From: Caulobacteraceae bacterium
GTDB taxonomy: Bacteria; Pseudomonadota; Alphaproteobacteria; Caulobacterales; Caulobacteraceae
DNA: 23,791 nt
Assembly: GCA_004144935.1 (NCBI GenBank)
Contig: SDZP01000009.1
Location: forward strand, 1 to 23,791
Direction of reading: 5' to 3'
Both the position numbers and the translations under genes were made by a program. How positions within the stretch are numbered: position 1 is the first letter of the stretch; each line of letters begins with the position of its first letter. The notes beneath the pieces are model-generated. The model worked only from the letters and a program-made list of their open reading frames with translations, ran no database searches and was not told the DNA's origin. This document shows positions 9,313 through 15,431 of this stretch, in pieces.

Positions 9313-9885
9313 ATGCTGCTCCCCATCGTCGCCGCGTTCGAGTGGCTGGCCGTGATCGTCAACGGGCCAATGGACACCGACAGGCTGCTCACCCAGGCGC
9401 TGGGCTACTGCCGGCAGGCCGGCGACGGCGAGGCGACCGCACTGGTCAAGGCCCGAGCCCTCAGGAACGGCTGGCAGGAGGTCTGGGAGGACACCAGCGG
9501 CCTCGACACCTTTGAGGTGGTCGAACGCGAGATCGAATGGCGGAGGTTCGACAGGGGCCGCCTCCGGTCGATCCACGTCACCTTCTACGACAACCCCGAC
9601 CAGGACGGCTGGCGCGGGGTCTGCGGCGTCGAAGTCGACGGCTTCCCTAAAGACTTCTACAGCCATTTCCGCGTGGCCAGGGCCTTCACCCGGGGCCTCA
9701 GGCCTCTGGTTGGGCCCGACGGACGGGATCGCAAGCAGATCGAGGCCATGGACCTTGGCGATCGGGTTAAATGGTTCGGCGACCGGCAATGGCGCCTCGA
9801 CTTCGGCCGCTTCGGCGATGAAAAGGACCCCTCGACCGGCCTGACCTATTTCGTCGCCGGCGAGAAAGCCACGGCCCCGAAATGA
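9313..9885 (+). CDS. Hypothetical protein of unknown function
   Basis: 190 residues, codon use like its neighbours, no family recognised. The first 18 residues are hydrophobic (LLPIVAAFEWLAVIV) but a charged residue interrupts them, so a signal peptide is unlikely; a start at ATG 9370 would remove this segment. The rest is soluble and rich in Trp, Asp and Arg, with a central alternating stretch (LRSIHVTFYDN, then WRGVCGVEVDG) suggesting a beta sheet. Its stop overlaps the start of the GNAT acetyltransferase gene (ATGA at 9882-9885), so the two are translationally coupled and probably work together. It might be the acetylation substrate or a partner of the enzyme, which is only inferred from the overlap. 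Confidence 0.7.
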   Translation: MLLPIVAAFEWLAVIVNGPMDTDRLLTQALGYCRQAGDGEATALVKARALRNGWQEVWEDTSGLDTFEVVEREIEWRRFDRGRLRSIHVTFYDNPDQDGWRGVCGVEVDGFPKDFYSHFRVARAFTRGLRPLVGPDGRDRKQIEAMDLGDRVKWFGDRQWRLDFGRFGDEKDPSTGLTYFVAGEKATAPK

Positions 9886-10388
9886 CTGCCTACAGCACCA
9901 CCATCCGCCGCCTCCAGCCCGGCGAAGGCCCCATCTTCCAGGCCATCCGCCTGACCGCCATGCGCCTCGACGAATCGACCTTCGGCTCCACCCTCGCCGA
10001 GGAGGAGGCCAAGCCGGACAGCTGGTTTGAAGATCGGGTACGGGCCGATGGGGTCTTCGTCGCCGAGGCCGACGGCCAGGTCGTCGGCATGGTCGCGGTC
10101 GGGGCCAAGACGCCCGCCAAGGAGCGGCACAAGGGCGTCGTCTACAGCATGTTCGTGCTGCCGGACGGGCGGGGCAGGGGGCTGGGCGCCGCCCTGATGG
10201 CCGCCTGCCTCGACCATGCCCGCGAGGTGGTCGAGATCGTCCAGCTGGTTGTCGTCTCGACCAACGCCGTCGCCGTCGCCCTCTATGAAGCGGCCGGCTT
10301 CGAACGCTATGGTTTCGAACCCCGCGCCCTCCTGCAGACGGACGGCCGCTACACCGACGACCTGCATATGTGGAAACGGCTGCGGTAG
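9882..10388 (+). CDS. GNAT family N-acetyltransferase
   Basis: 168-residue single-domain acetyltransferase that transfers an acetyl group from acetyl-CoA to an amine, substrate unknown. The acetyl-CoA pyrophosphate loop is GRGRGLGAAL (residues 96-105) after the strand VYSMFVLP (87-94). The motif B region NAVAVALYEAAGFERYGFEPRAL (128-150) is typical, with the family's conserved LYEAAGF. The C-terminus ends in a strand HMWKRLR as in RimI-like and antibiotic-type members. The gene overlaps the unknown protein upstream by four bases (ATGA) and is followed at once by a stem-loop terminator. A role as protein or small-molecule acetylase cannot be chosen from sequence. Confidence 0.92.
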   Translation: MTAYSTTIRRLQPGEGPIFQAIRLTAMRLDESTFGSTLAEEEAKPDSWFEDRVRADGVFVAEADGQVVGMVAVGAKTPAKERHKGVVYSMFVLPDGRGRGLGAALMAACLDHAREVVEIVQLVVVSTNAVAVALYEAAGFERYGFEPRALLQTDGRYTDDLHMWKRLR

Positions 10389-10414
10389 GTTTCCCCGCCG
10401 CAGCCGCTCCGTCT
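10377..10414 (+). terminator. Stem-loop terminator after the GNAT gene
   Basis: A perfect 9-bp stem CGGCTGCGG (10377-10385) / CCGCAGCCG (10398-10406) overlaps the stop codon and is followed by CTCCGTCTTTCTT. The 12-nt loop is long and the U-tract is interrupted. The convergent lipoprotein gene ends at 10433. Confidence 0.5.
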
Positions 10415-10432
10415 TTCTTGAACCTGCCTGGA

Positions 10433-11080
10433 TCAGCCGGCCAGCGCCGCCTGCACCTCGGCGTCGGACAGGATCTGCTGCAGCTTGGCCTTGGTGGCGT
10501 CGGCCACCTGGTTGGCCCAGCTGTCTTCGCCCGCCGCCTGGATAGCCGCCTTCTCGGCGAAGCGCTTGCGCAGGACGGTGCCCTTGCCGGCCTTCTGCAC
10601 GATCACTTCGAAGTCGGTGTTGAACTGGAATTTGCCGACCCAGTTGGCGTTGATATCGACGTGATAGTCGCGGTCGATGATGGTCAGCAGCACGCCGCCG
10701 CCGTTCGCCGCCAGGATGCTGTTGGCCTCGGCGTCGGTCACCTCGCGGTCGGCGCGAACAACAACCACGTCCGAGCCGGCGGCCTTCAGTCCGGCCGCGA
10801 TCCGTTCCCCCAGGTAGGTCGAGGCGGTCTTGCCCTTGCCCTTTTCGGCCATGGTCAGCACATCCACGGTCAGATCGGCGGGCGCGCCATACATCCTGAT
10901 GTAGCCGATGAAGGTTCCGGGCTTGCCGCCCTTGACGCGCTCGCGGGCCTCGACGACCCCCACCAGCACCTTCGACGACGCCTTGTAGGCGACGGTCGGG
11001 TTCTGCAGCTCCATCGGCCGCGGCGTGACGCAGGCGGTAACCAGCATCGCGGCGGCGGCCACGGCCATGACTCTGAACAT
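10433..11080 (-). CDS. Hypothetical lipoprotein (YajG-like appearance)
   Basis: 215 residues with a lipoprotein signal peptide (MFRVMAVAAAAMLVTAC, lipobox VTAC, Cys17). The mature part alternates strands and helices: VLVGVVEARERV and a YLGERIAAGLKAAGSDVVVV segment resemble the YajG/LpoB-type lipoprotein fold, but the match is by eye and weak. It should be anchored to the outer or inner membrane facing the periplasm. No enzyme motif is seen. It converges on the GNAT gene and diverges from the SnoaL-like gene at 11206, so it is a single-gene unit. Confidence 0.75.
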   Translation of the reverse strand: MFRVMAVAAAAMLVTACVTPRPMELQNPTVAYKASSKVLVGVVEARERVKGGKPGTFIGYIRMYGAPADLTVDVLTMAEKGKGKTASTYLGERIAAGLKAAGSDVVVVRADREVTDAEANSILAANGGGVLLTIIDRDYHVDINANWVGKFQFNTDFEVIVQKAGKGTVLRKRFAEKAAIQAAGEDSWANQVADATKAKLQQILSDAEVQAALAG

Positions 11081-11205
11081 GAAAAGCCCCTTGCAACATT
11101 TCTAGGATGACGCCCCCCCGGGGCGCACCGCCTTGCTAGCATGGCGGGCCGCGGATGACACAGGGCGCTTGGCGCCGCAGGATGCCGCCGCAGGAGATTC
11201 CCACG

Positions 11206-11595
11206 ATGACCGACCCCGTCCACGGCTGGCACGCCTACGTCCTCAGCCGCGACCCCGCCGACCTCTCCGCCCTGATCGCCGAGGACTGCGTGTTCGAAAG
11301 CCCCGTCGTCCATTCGCCGCAGGTCGGCAAGGCGATCACCGAGAAGTACCTGCTCAGCGCCCTTCAGGTGCTGAACAACGACAGCTTCGAATATCTCGGC
11401 GAATGGCGGGCCGAGCGCTCGGCGGTGCTGGAGTTCGCCTGCGTCATCGACGGCATCCGCATCAACGGCGTCGACATGATCTGGTGGAACGAGGCGGGCC
11501 TGATCACCCGCTTCAAGGTCATGGTCCGGCCCCTGAAGGCCATCAACCTGCTGCATCAGAAGATGGGCGAGATGCTCATGAAGCTGACCGGCTGA
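11206..11595 (+). CDS. SnoaL/NTF2-like fold protein
   Basis: 129 residues of the nuclear-transport-factor-2 / SnoaL-like fold: the N-terminal helix (WHAYVLSRDPADLSALIAEDCVFESP) and the strands around FEYLGEWRAERSAVLEFACVIDG and GVDMIWWNEAGLITRFKVMVRP are typical. Members are small-molecule isomerases, hydrolases or simply binding proteins, and this sequence does not show which. ATG 11206 is chosen because CAGGAG lies 9 bases upstream; an in-frame ATG at 11155 adds 17 residues that do not fit the fold. It has no operon partner and is followed by an AT-rich spacer. Confidence 0.85.
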   Translation: MTDPVHGWHAYVLSRDPADLSALIAEDCVFESPVVHSPQVGKAITEKYLLSALQVLNNDSFEYLGEWRAERSAVLEFACVIDGIRINGVDMIWWNEAGLITRFKVMVRPLKAINLLHQKMGEMLMKLTG

Positions 11596-11875
11596 GTTTT
11601 CTTCGGGGTAAAATTACCGCGCTTGCGGGCGAATTCGCCGGCGCCCGGACAAAATCATCTTTCCCCGCCAAAAACCTCAACCTGACCCATACTGTATCCC
11701 TATGCGAGCGCTACGGCTTTGTCGTCCGATCGAAACGTCATTGGTATGGAAAACACTATAAAAAACAAACGGATATAGGCTGATTTCGTTTATCGCCGTG
11801 CGATTTTGCTATAATCAGGCGCCGCTTCGATAACAGTGCCTTCCCAGATCGGGCCCCGGGAGCTAGCGTCCGACC
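11596..11875. other. AT-rich intergenic spacer
   Basis: 280 bases, much richer in A/T than anywhere else in the window, especially 11641-11820, with runs such as ACACTATAAAAAACAAAC. It contains a 12-bp palindrome GGCGAATTCGCC (11628-11639) and a consensus TATAAT (11810-11815) within TTGCTATAATC, close to the Caulobacter -10 form GCTANAWC. No good -35 is seen. No credible gene is found on either strand. Confidence 0.7.
11808..11816 (+). promoter_or_regulatory. Possible -10 element of the lipoprotein gene at 11876
   Basis: GCTATAATC contains a perfect TATAAT (11810-11815). It would start transcription near 11822, giving a leader of about 54 bases for the gene at 11876. The nearest -35 candidates (TTTCGT, TTCGTT) are poor, so an activator or another sigma factor may be needed. 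Confidence 0.4.
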
Positions 11876-12490
11876 ATGACCTTTCCGCGCCTCCTGCCCG
11901 CCATGGCTCTCGCCGCCCTGCTGACCGCCTGCGGCCAGCCCGTCGAGGACAGCACCCCCGCCGCGCCGGCCGCGCCCGTGACCCCGGCCCCGGTCGAGCC
12001 GGTCACCCCGGCGGTTCCCGCGACCCCGGCCGCCGCCGGCGGCGTCGCCCTCGATCAGGAGGGCCTGCGTCTGGTGTCGGAAAGCGGCTCGACCCGCCTC
12101 GTCGCCTTCGGCACGCCGACCGCCGACGCGGTCGCCGCCCTCAGCAGCGTGCTCGGCAATCCGGCCGACCGCTCGACCAACAGCGAGTGCGGGGCCGGGC
12201 CGACGGAATTTGTCTCCTGGCCGAACGATCTCGACGCCCTGTTCCTGGACGGCAAGTTCAGCGGCTGGAGCGCCGGCCGTGACAGCGGGGCCAAGGTGAC
12301 GACGATGGACGGCATCGGCGTCGGCTCGAGCCGCCAGCAGCTCACCGCCGCGTTCGGCAACCTCAAGGTCGAGGAGAGCACGCTGGGCATCGAGTTCAAC
12401 GCCGGCGACATTTCCGGCATCCTCGACAAGGACGGCCCGGCCGGCAAGGTCGAGACCCTCTGGGGCGGGACCAGCTGCGTCTTCCGGTAA
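11876..12490 (+). CDS. Hypothetical lipoprotein with Pro/Ala linker
   Basis: 204 residues. The lipoprotein signal peptide ends in LLTAC (Cys19). A low-complexity Pro/Ala/Val linker (about 27-56) joins it to a globular domain of about 145 residues containing two cysteines (in SECGAG and TSCVF) that may form a disulfide. The globular part has the pattern AFGTPTADAVAALSSVLGNPAD and GIGVGSSRQQLTAAFGNL, which suggests two related alpha/beta repeats in which a conserved G(V/T)...L...FG(N) unit recurs; I do not recognise the family. It is likely a membrane-tethered periplasmic protein. It precedes the GIY-YIG gene by 52 bases but that gene appears to have its own promoter. Confidence 0.8.
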   Translation: MTFPRLLPAMALAALLTACGQPVEDSTPAAPAAPVTPAPVEPVTPAVPATPAAAGGVALDQEGLRLVSESGSTRLVAFGTPTADAVAALSSVLGNPADRSTNSECGAGPTEFVSWPNDLDALFLDGKFSGWSAGRDSGAKVTTMDGIGVGSSRQQLTAAFGNLKVEESTLGIEFNAGDISGILDKDGPAGKVETLWGGTSCVFR

Positions 12491-12491
12491 T

Positions 12492-12534
12492 TTAAGCCCG
12501 GAATAATTGACAGGAATTTATTCCCGGTCTAAAC
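12492..12534 (+). promoter_or_regulatory. Candidate promoter with CtrA-like box before the GIY-YIG gene
   Basis: A perfect TTGACA (12507-12512) is followed 15-16 bp later by TCTAAA (12528-12533). TTAA-N7-ATAA (12492-12506), one base from the CtrA consensus TTAA-N7-TTAA, lies immediately before the -35. Transcription would start near 12540, almost at the ATG (12543), implying a leaderless message. Confidence 0.45.
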
Positions 12535-12542
12535 GCCGGCGC

Positions 12543-12884
12543 ATGACCTCCGACCGCAAACAGCTCGTCCGCGACTACAAGGACCGCCAGATCGCCGCCG
12601 GCGCCTTCGCGGTCCGCTGCGCCCCCTCCAGCCAGGCCTGGGTTGAGGTCTCGCCCAACCTGCACAATCGCCAGAACGGCCTGTGGTTTTCCCTGCGGCT
12701 GGGCAGCCATCCGAACAGGGCGCTGGTCGAGGCCTGGAAGACCCATGGCGAGGAGGCCTTCACCTACGAGGTCGTCGAGGAACTGCCCGACGCCGAGCGC
12801 TCCCCGTGGGAGCTGGCCAACGCCCTCAAGGCGCTCTCCGCCAAATGGCGGACGGCCCTGAACGCGGAGAAACTGACCGGATGA
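12543..12884 (+). CDS. Degenerate GIY-YIG nuclease-like protein
   Basis: 113 residues that align by eye with small GIY-YIG family proteins of Caulobacterales: the segment GAFAVRC (about 20-26) sits at the GIY position, WVEVSPNL at the YIG position, then LWFSLRLGSHPNRALVEAWKTHGEEAFTYEVVEEL, which matches the usual helix and the HGE-x-AF-x-(F/Y)EVVE end. The catalytic tyrosines and the YIG glycine are altered, so nuclease activity is doubtful. ATG 12543 is used; a TTG at 12507 is the alternative but lies in the promoter. No Shine-Dalgarno is seen. Its stop overlaps the start of the DUF2239 gene (ATGA at 12881-12884). Confidence 0.75.
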   Translation: MTSDRKQLVRDYKDRQIAAGAFAVRCAPSSQAWVEVSPNLHNRQNGLWFSLRLGSHPNRALVEAWKTHGEEAFTYEVVEELPDAERSPWELANALKALSAKWRTALNAEKLTG

Positions 12885-13384
12885 CCGAGGCAAGCTACAG
12901 CCTGTTCGAAGGCCATCACCGCCTGGCCCAGGGGGAGATGGCCGCCCTGGCCGCCGTCGCCCGCGCCGCCCTGGCCCGCGACCCCAACACCAGCTTCCGG
13001 GTGTTCGACGATGTCACCGGCGAGCGCGTCGACCTCGCGATGACGCCGGCGCCCAGGTCGGTCGGCCGGCCTAAGCTCGGCGTGGTGGCGAAGGAGGTCA
13101 GCCTGCTGCCCCGGCACTGGGAATGGCTGGCGGCCCAGCAGGGCGGCCCCTCGGCGGCCCTGCGCCGGCTTGTCGAGACCGCCCGCCGCGACCCGGCGAC
13201 GGTGCGCAAGGACGCGCTGAACGCCGCCTACCGCTTCGTCGGCGACATGGCCGGCGACCTGGCCGGCTTCGAGGAGGCCAGCCGCGCCCTGTTCGGCGAC
13301 GACCGCGACGGCTTCCTGGCCCACACGCAGGACTGGCCGGTCGATGTGCGCGGCCAGGCCCTGCGCATGCTGGGCTGGGCCTGA
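12881..13384 (+). CDS. DUF2239 family protein
   Basis: 167 residues. The family hallmark GRPKLGVVAKEVSLLPRHWEWLAAQQGG...ALRRLVE is present (about 62-100), preceded by a beta segment with FRVFDDVTGERVDL. The rest is helical. DUF2239 proteins are cytoplasmic and of unknown role; the RHWxWL helix followed by LRRLVE resembles a helix-turn-helix-like DNA-binding segment, which is my reading and not established. The start overlaps the GIY-YIG gene by four bases, so the two are co-translated, which makes a shared nucleic-acid-related role plausible. Length is normal for the family. Confidence 0.88.
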   Translation: MTEASYSLFEGHHRLAQGEMAALAAVARAALARDPNTSFRVFDDVTGERVDLAMTPAPRSVGRPKLGVVAKEVSLLPRHWEWLAAQQGGPSAALRRLVETARRDPATVRKDALNAAYRFVGDMAGDLAGFEEASRALFGDDRDGFLAHTQDWPVDVRGQALRMLGWA

Positions 13385-13399
13385 CGGCGTCCAGGGCGG

Positions 13400-13427
13400 T
13401 TGATGCGCCGGCGCTTCGCCCTAGCTC
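13400..13427 (+). promoter_or_regulatory. Possible promoter of the lipocalin gene
   Basis: TTGATG (13400-13405) and TAGCTC (13422-13427) are 16 bp apart, the same spacing as the thiC promoter. The start of transcription would be near 13434, giving a short leader that holds the CAGGAG ribosome binding site. Both boxes are imperfect. Confidence 0.35.
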
Positions 13428-13450
13428 CCTGTCCAGACAGGAGTTTCCCC

Positions 13451-13972
13451 ATGAAGCGTCTCGCCGCCTCCGCCCTCGCCATCGCCCTGCTGGCCTCGCC
13501 GGCCCTGGCCCAGGCCCCGCAACCGGCCAAGCCGGTCGACCTCGAGCGGTTCTACACCGGCCAGTGGCTGGAAATCGGCCGCCTGCCGATGAAGCTGACC
13601 GACGGCTGCGTCGCCGGCGCCACGGCCTATTCAAAGGCCGACAAGGGCCGCATCGCCGTGCGCGACACCTGCCGCGACAAGACCCCGGCCGGCAAGGAGA
13701 AGGCCATCGAGGGCAAGGGCACGATCCAGGACCCCGGGACCAACGCCAAGCTGAAGGTCCGCTATCCCTTCTTCATCACCTGGGAATACTGGGTCCTCGA
13801 CCACGCCGACGACTACAGCTGGTTCATCAGCGCCGACCCCAAGTTCGAGAAACTGTGGATCTACACCCGCAAGCCCCCGAGCAAGGCCGAACTGGACAGC
13901 CTGATCGGCCGCGCCAAAGCGCTGGGCTACGACACCGGCAAGCTGGAGTACCCGGCGCCGCTGGCGCAGTAG
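13451..13972 (+). CDS. Periplasmic lipocalin (Blc-like)
   Basis: 173 residues with a Sec signal peptide ending SPALA-Q (cleavage after about 20). It lacks a lipobox, so unlike Escherichia coli Blc it should be soluble in the periplasm. Lipocalin marks are the GxW motif in FYTGQWLEIGR (GQW 37-39), the EYWVLDHADDYSWFIS segment (112-127) equivalent to the YWVLDLDPDYR of Blc, and a late LWIYTRKP strand with Arg140. Cys53 and Cys74 may form a disulfide. Bacterial lipocalins bind lipids or hydrophobic ligands in membrane maintenance. ATG 13451 is preferred because it has CAGGAG upstream and begins the signal peptide; an ATG at 13400 is less good. Confidence 0.9.
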   Translation: MKRLAASALAIALLASPALAQAPQPAKPVDLERFYTGQWLEIGRLPMKLTDGCVAGATAYSKADKGRIAVRDTCRDKTPAGKEKAIEGKGTIQDPGTNAKLKVRYPFFITWEYWVLDHADDYSWFISADPKFEKLWIYTRKPPSKAELDSLIGRAKALGYDTGKLEYPAPLAQ

Positions 13973-13991
13973 GCCGCCGGTTCGACAGGGC

Positions 13992-14882
13992 TCAGAACGG
14001 CTTGTCGGTCCCGGCCACCGTCACCCGCTCCATGATCCGTTCGTTCGGCCAATAGTCGAGGATGGCGTAGTGCTGGGTCGCCCGGTTGTCCCAGAAGACG
14101 ATGGCGTTCGGGGTCCATTTCACCCGCAGCTGGTACTCGGGCGCCTTCACCCGGTCGAGCAGATAGGCCAGCAGGGCCCGGCTCTCGTCCTCTTCCACCC
14201 CGAGGATGCGGGTGGTGAAGACGTGGTTGACGAACAGGTGCTTTTCGCCGGTCTCCGGATGCGTGCGGACCACCGGGTGGGCGCGGGGCGGATACTCAGC
14301 CCGCAGCCGCTCGCGGTCTTCGGGCGACACCCGATAGCCGAAGCTCTGCAGGATGTCGTGCTCGGCTCGCAGCCGCCCGATCCGCTCCTTCACGTCGTCC
14401 GGCAGGTCGGCGTAGACGGCGGCGGTATCGGCGAACAGGGTGTCGCCGCCCAGCGGCGGCAGGGTGCGAGCCCTCAGGATGCCGCCGAAGGAGGGCTTGT
14501 CGCGAAAGGTGACGTCGGTGTGCCATTTGTTCCCGGGCCGCAGGATCGGCAGGATGCGGTCGGTCAGTTTCAGGCCCTCGCCGGCCTCGATGTGCAGGAT
14601 TTCCGGATGGCCGGGGACATGCCTGGTGACCGGATGGCCTTCCAGTTCGCCGAAGTAGCGGCCGAAGCGGACGTGGGCGTCGTGGCTGATGTCCTGGTCG
14701 CGGAAGATCAGCACCTTGTAGCGGTTGAGCGCTCCCCTGATCGCCGCCACCTCTCCGGGCTCCAGGTCGTGACGCAGGTCCACCCCGCTGACCTCGGCCC
14801 CGAGCACCGCCCCGGCCGGGCTGAAGGTCAGGCCCTCGACGACCTCGGTCTCGAACAGGCTGTGGTGGGCGATGGCGTTCAT
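13992..14882 (-). CDS. TauD/TfdA-type Fe(II)/alpha-ketoglutarate dioxygenase
   Basis: 296 residues of the taurine dioxygenase family, which use Fe(II), oxygen and alpha-ketoglutarate to hydroxylate a substrate, often releasing sulfite from sulfonates or sulfates. The iron triad is visible: His121 and Asp123 in KWHTDVTF, and His271 in DNRATQHYAILDY. Arg282/Arg286 in the NERIMERVTV end would bind alpha-ketoglutarate. The segment HPVVRTHPETGEKHLFVN is characteristic of the TauD/alkylsulfatase branch. ATG 14882 is used; an upstream TTG (14915) is unlikely. It is a single gene, convergent with the lipocalin, with no transporter or sulfonate genes beside it, so the substrate is unknown. Confidence 0.93.
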   Translation of the reverse strand: MNAIAHHSLFETEVVEGLTFSPAGAVLGAEVSGVDLRHDLEPGEVAAIRGALNRYKVLIFRDQDISHDAHVRFGRYFGELEGHPVTRHVPGHPEILHIEAGEGLKLTDRILPILRPGNKWHTDVTFRDKPSFGGILRARTLPPLGGDTLFADTAAVYADLPDDVKERIGRLRAEHDILQSFGYRVSPEDRERLRAEYPPRAHPVVRTHPETGEKHLFVNHVFTTRILGVEEDESRALLAYLLDRVKAPEYQLRVKWTPNAIVFWDNRATQHYAILDYWPNERIMERVTVAGTDKPF

Positions 14883-15117
14883 GCTGGCGGCTCCGAGTCG
14901 GGCCCCCACCGGCAAGGGCGCGAACCGGCCTCAGCACCGATCCGCGCCCCGCTCAGCCGCGGCGCCAGGGGAGGACAGACGCCGCTGCTTGAAAACCTAT
15001 TCAATCTGTAGGAATTAAGTAGGGGAGATTTTCTGAAGATGCTTTGAGAGGCGACCCGGCCGGCAGTCGCTCCCCCTATGGCGCGGAGGGTGTTGGTCGA
15101 AGCTCCTCGCGAAGCCG

Positions 15118-15297
15118 CCTCAGGACGTCCTTCTCCCCTTGCGGGAGAAGGTGGCGGAGAAGCCGTCGGATGAGGGGTCGCCCTGGCTTCTCAGATGGCG
15201 GCGGTTGCGCCGGACCGCAGCTTTGAGAGTCTTCAACCCCTCATCAGACCCCTTGGGGGTCACCTTCTCCCGCAGGGGGAGAAGGGAGTCCTGAGGC
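15118..15297. repeat. Inverted pair of CTTCTCCC-type intergenic repeats
   Basis: Left unit 15118-15181 reads CCTCAGGAC, CCTTCTCCCC-TTGC-GGGAGAAGG, then GATGAGGGGT. The right unit (about 15236-15297) is its reverse complement with substitutions: AACCCCTCATC, CACCTTCTCCCGCAGG, GAGAAGG and GTCCTGAGG. The outer nine bases CCTCAGGAC match exactly. The unit is the common alphaproteobacterial hairpin repeat ending in GATGAGGGGT. The spacer is about 55 bases. Confidence 0.8.
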
Positions 15298-15359
15298 AAA
15301 TCTCCGACAGCGAGATGCCCGAAGGATCGTATGCGACAGCCCTCCCCCAAAAGGGGGAG

Positions 15360-15402
15360 ATTAAACGAAAGAGGCGGCTGAACCGCAGGGTTCAGCCGCC
15401 TC
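15360..15402 (-). terminator. Rho-independent terminator of rhlE
   Basis: On the minus strand a perfect 13-bp stem (arms 15371-15383 and 15390-15402, core GGCGGCTGAAC, 6-nt loop) is followed by TTTCGTTTAAT. It lies 29 bases after the helicase stop codon. Stem length, loop size and T-rich tail make this the clearest terminator of the window. Confidence 0.88.
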
Positions 15403-15431
15403 TGATGTCCACCCCTTACGGGAGCTTCAGC

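Larger units (their letters stand above)
14883..15431. other. Gene-free region between the dioxygenase and rhlE
   Basis: 549 bases without a credible gene. It holds the upstream region of the dioxygenase (14883 to about 15030, ending in AATTAAGTAGGGGAG), an inverted pair of repeats (15118-15297), a small CTCCCCC-aaaa-GGGGGAG hairpin (15342-15359) and the rhlE terminator (15371-15402). Long open frames crossing this region on the plus strand carry no protein signature and are shadows. Confidence 0.7.

Noticed and set aside
11133..11783. Plus-strand open frame running from the SnoaL-like gene into the AT-rich spacer
   Set aside because: The first two thirds are an out-of-frame reading of the SnoaL-like gene; the tail through the spacer has no recognisable fold.
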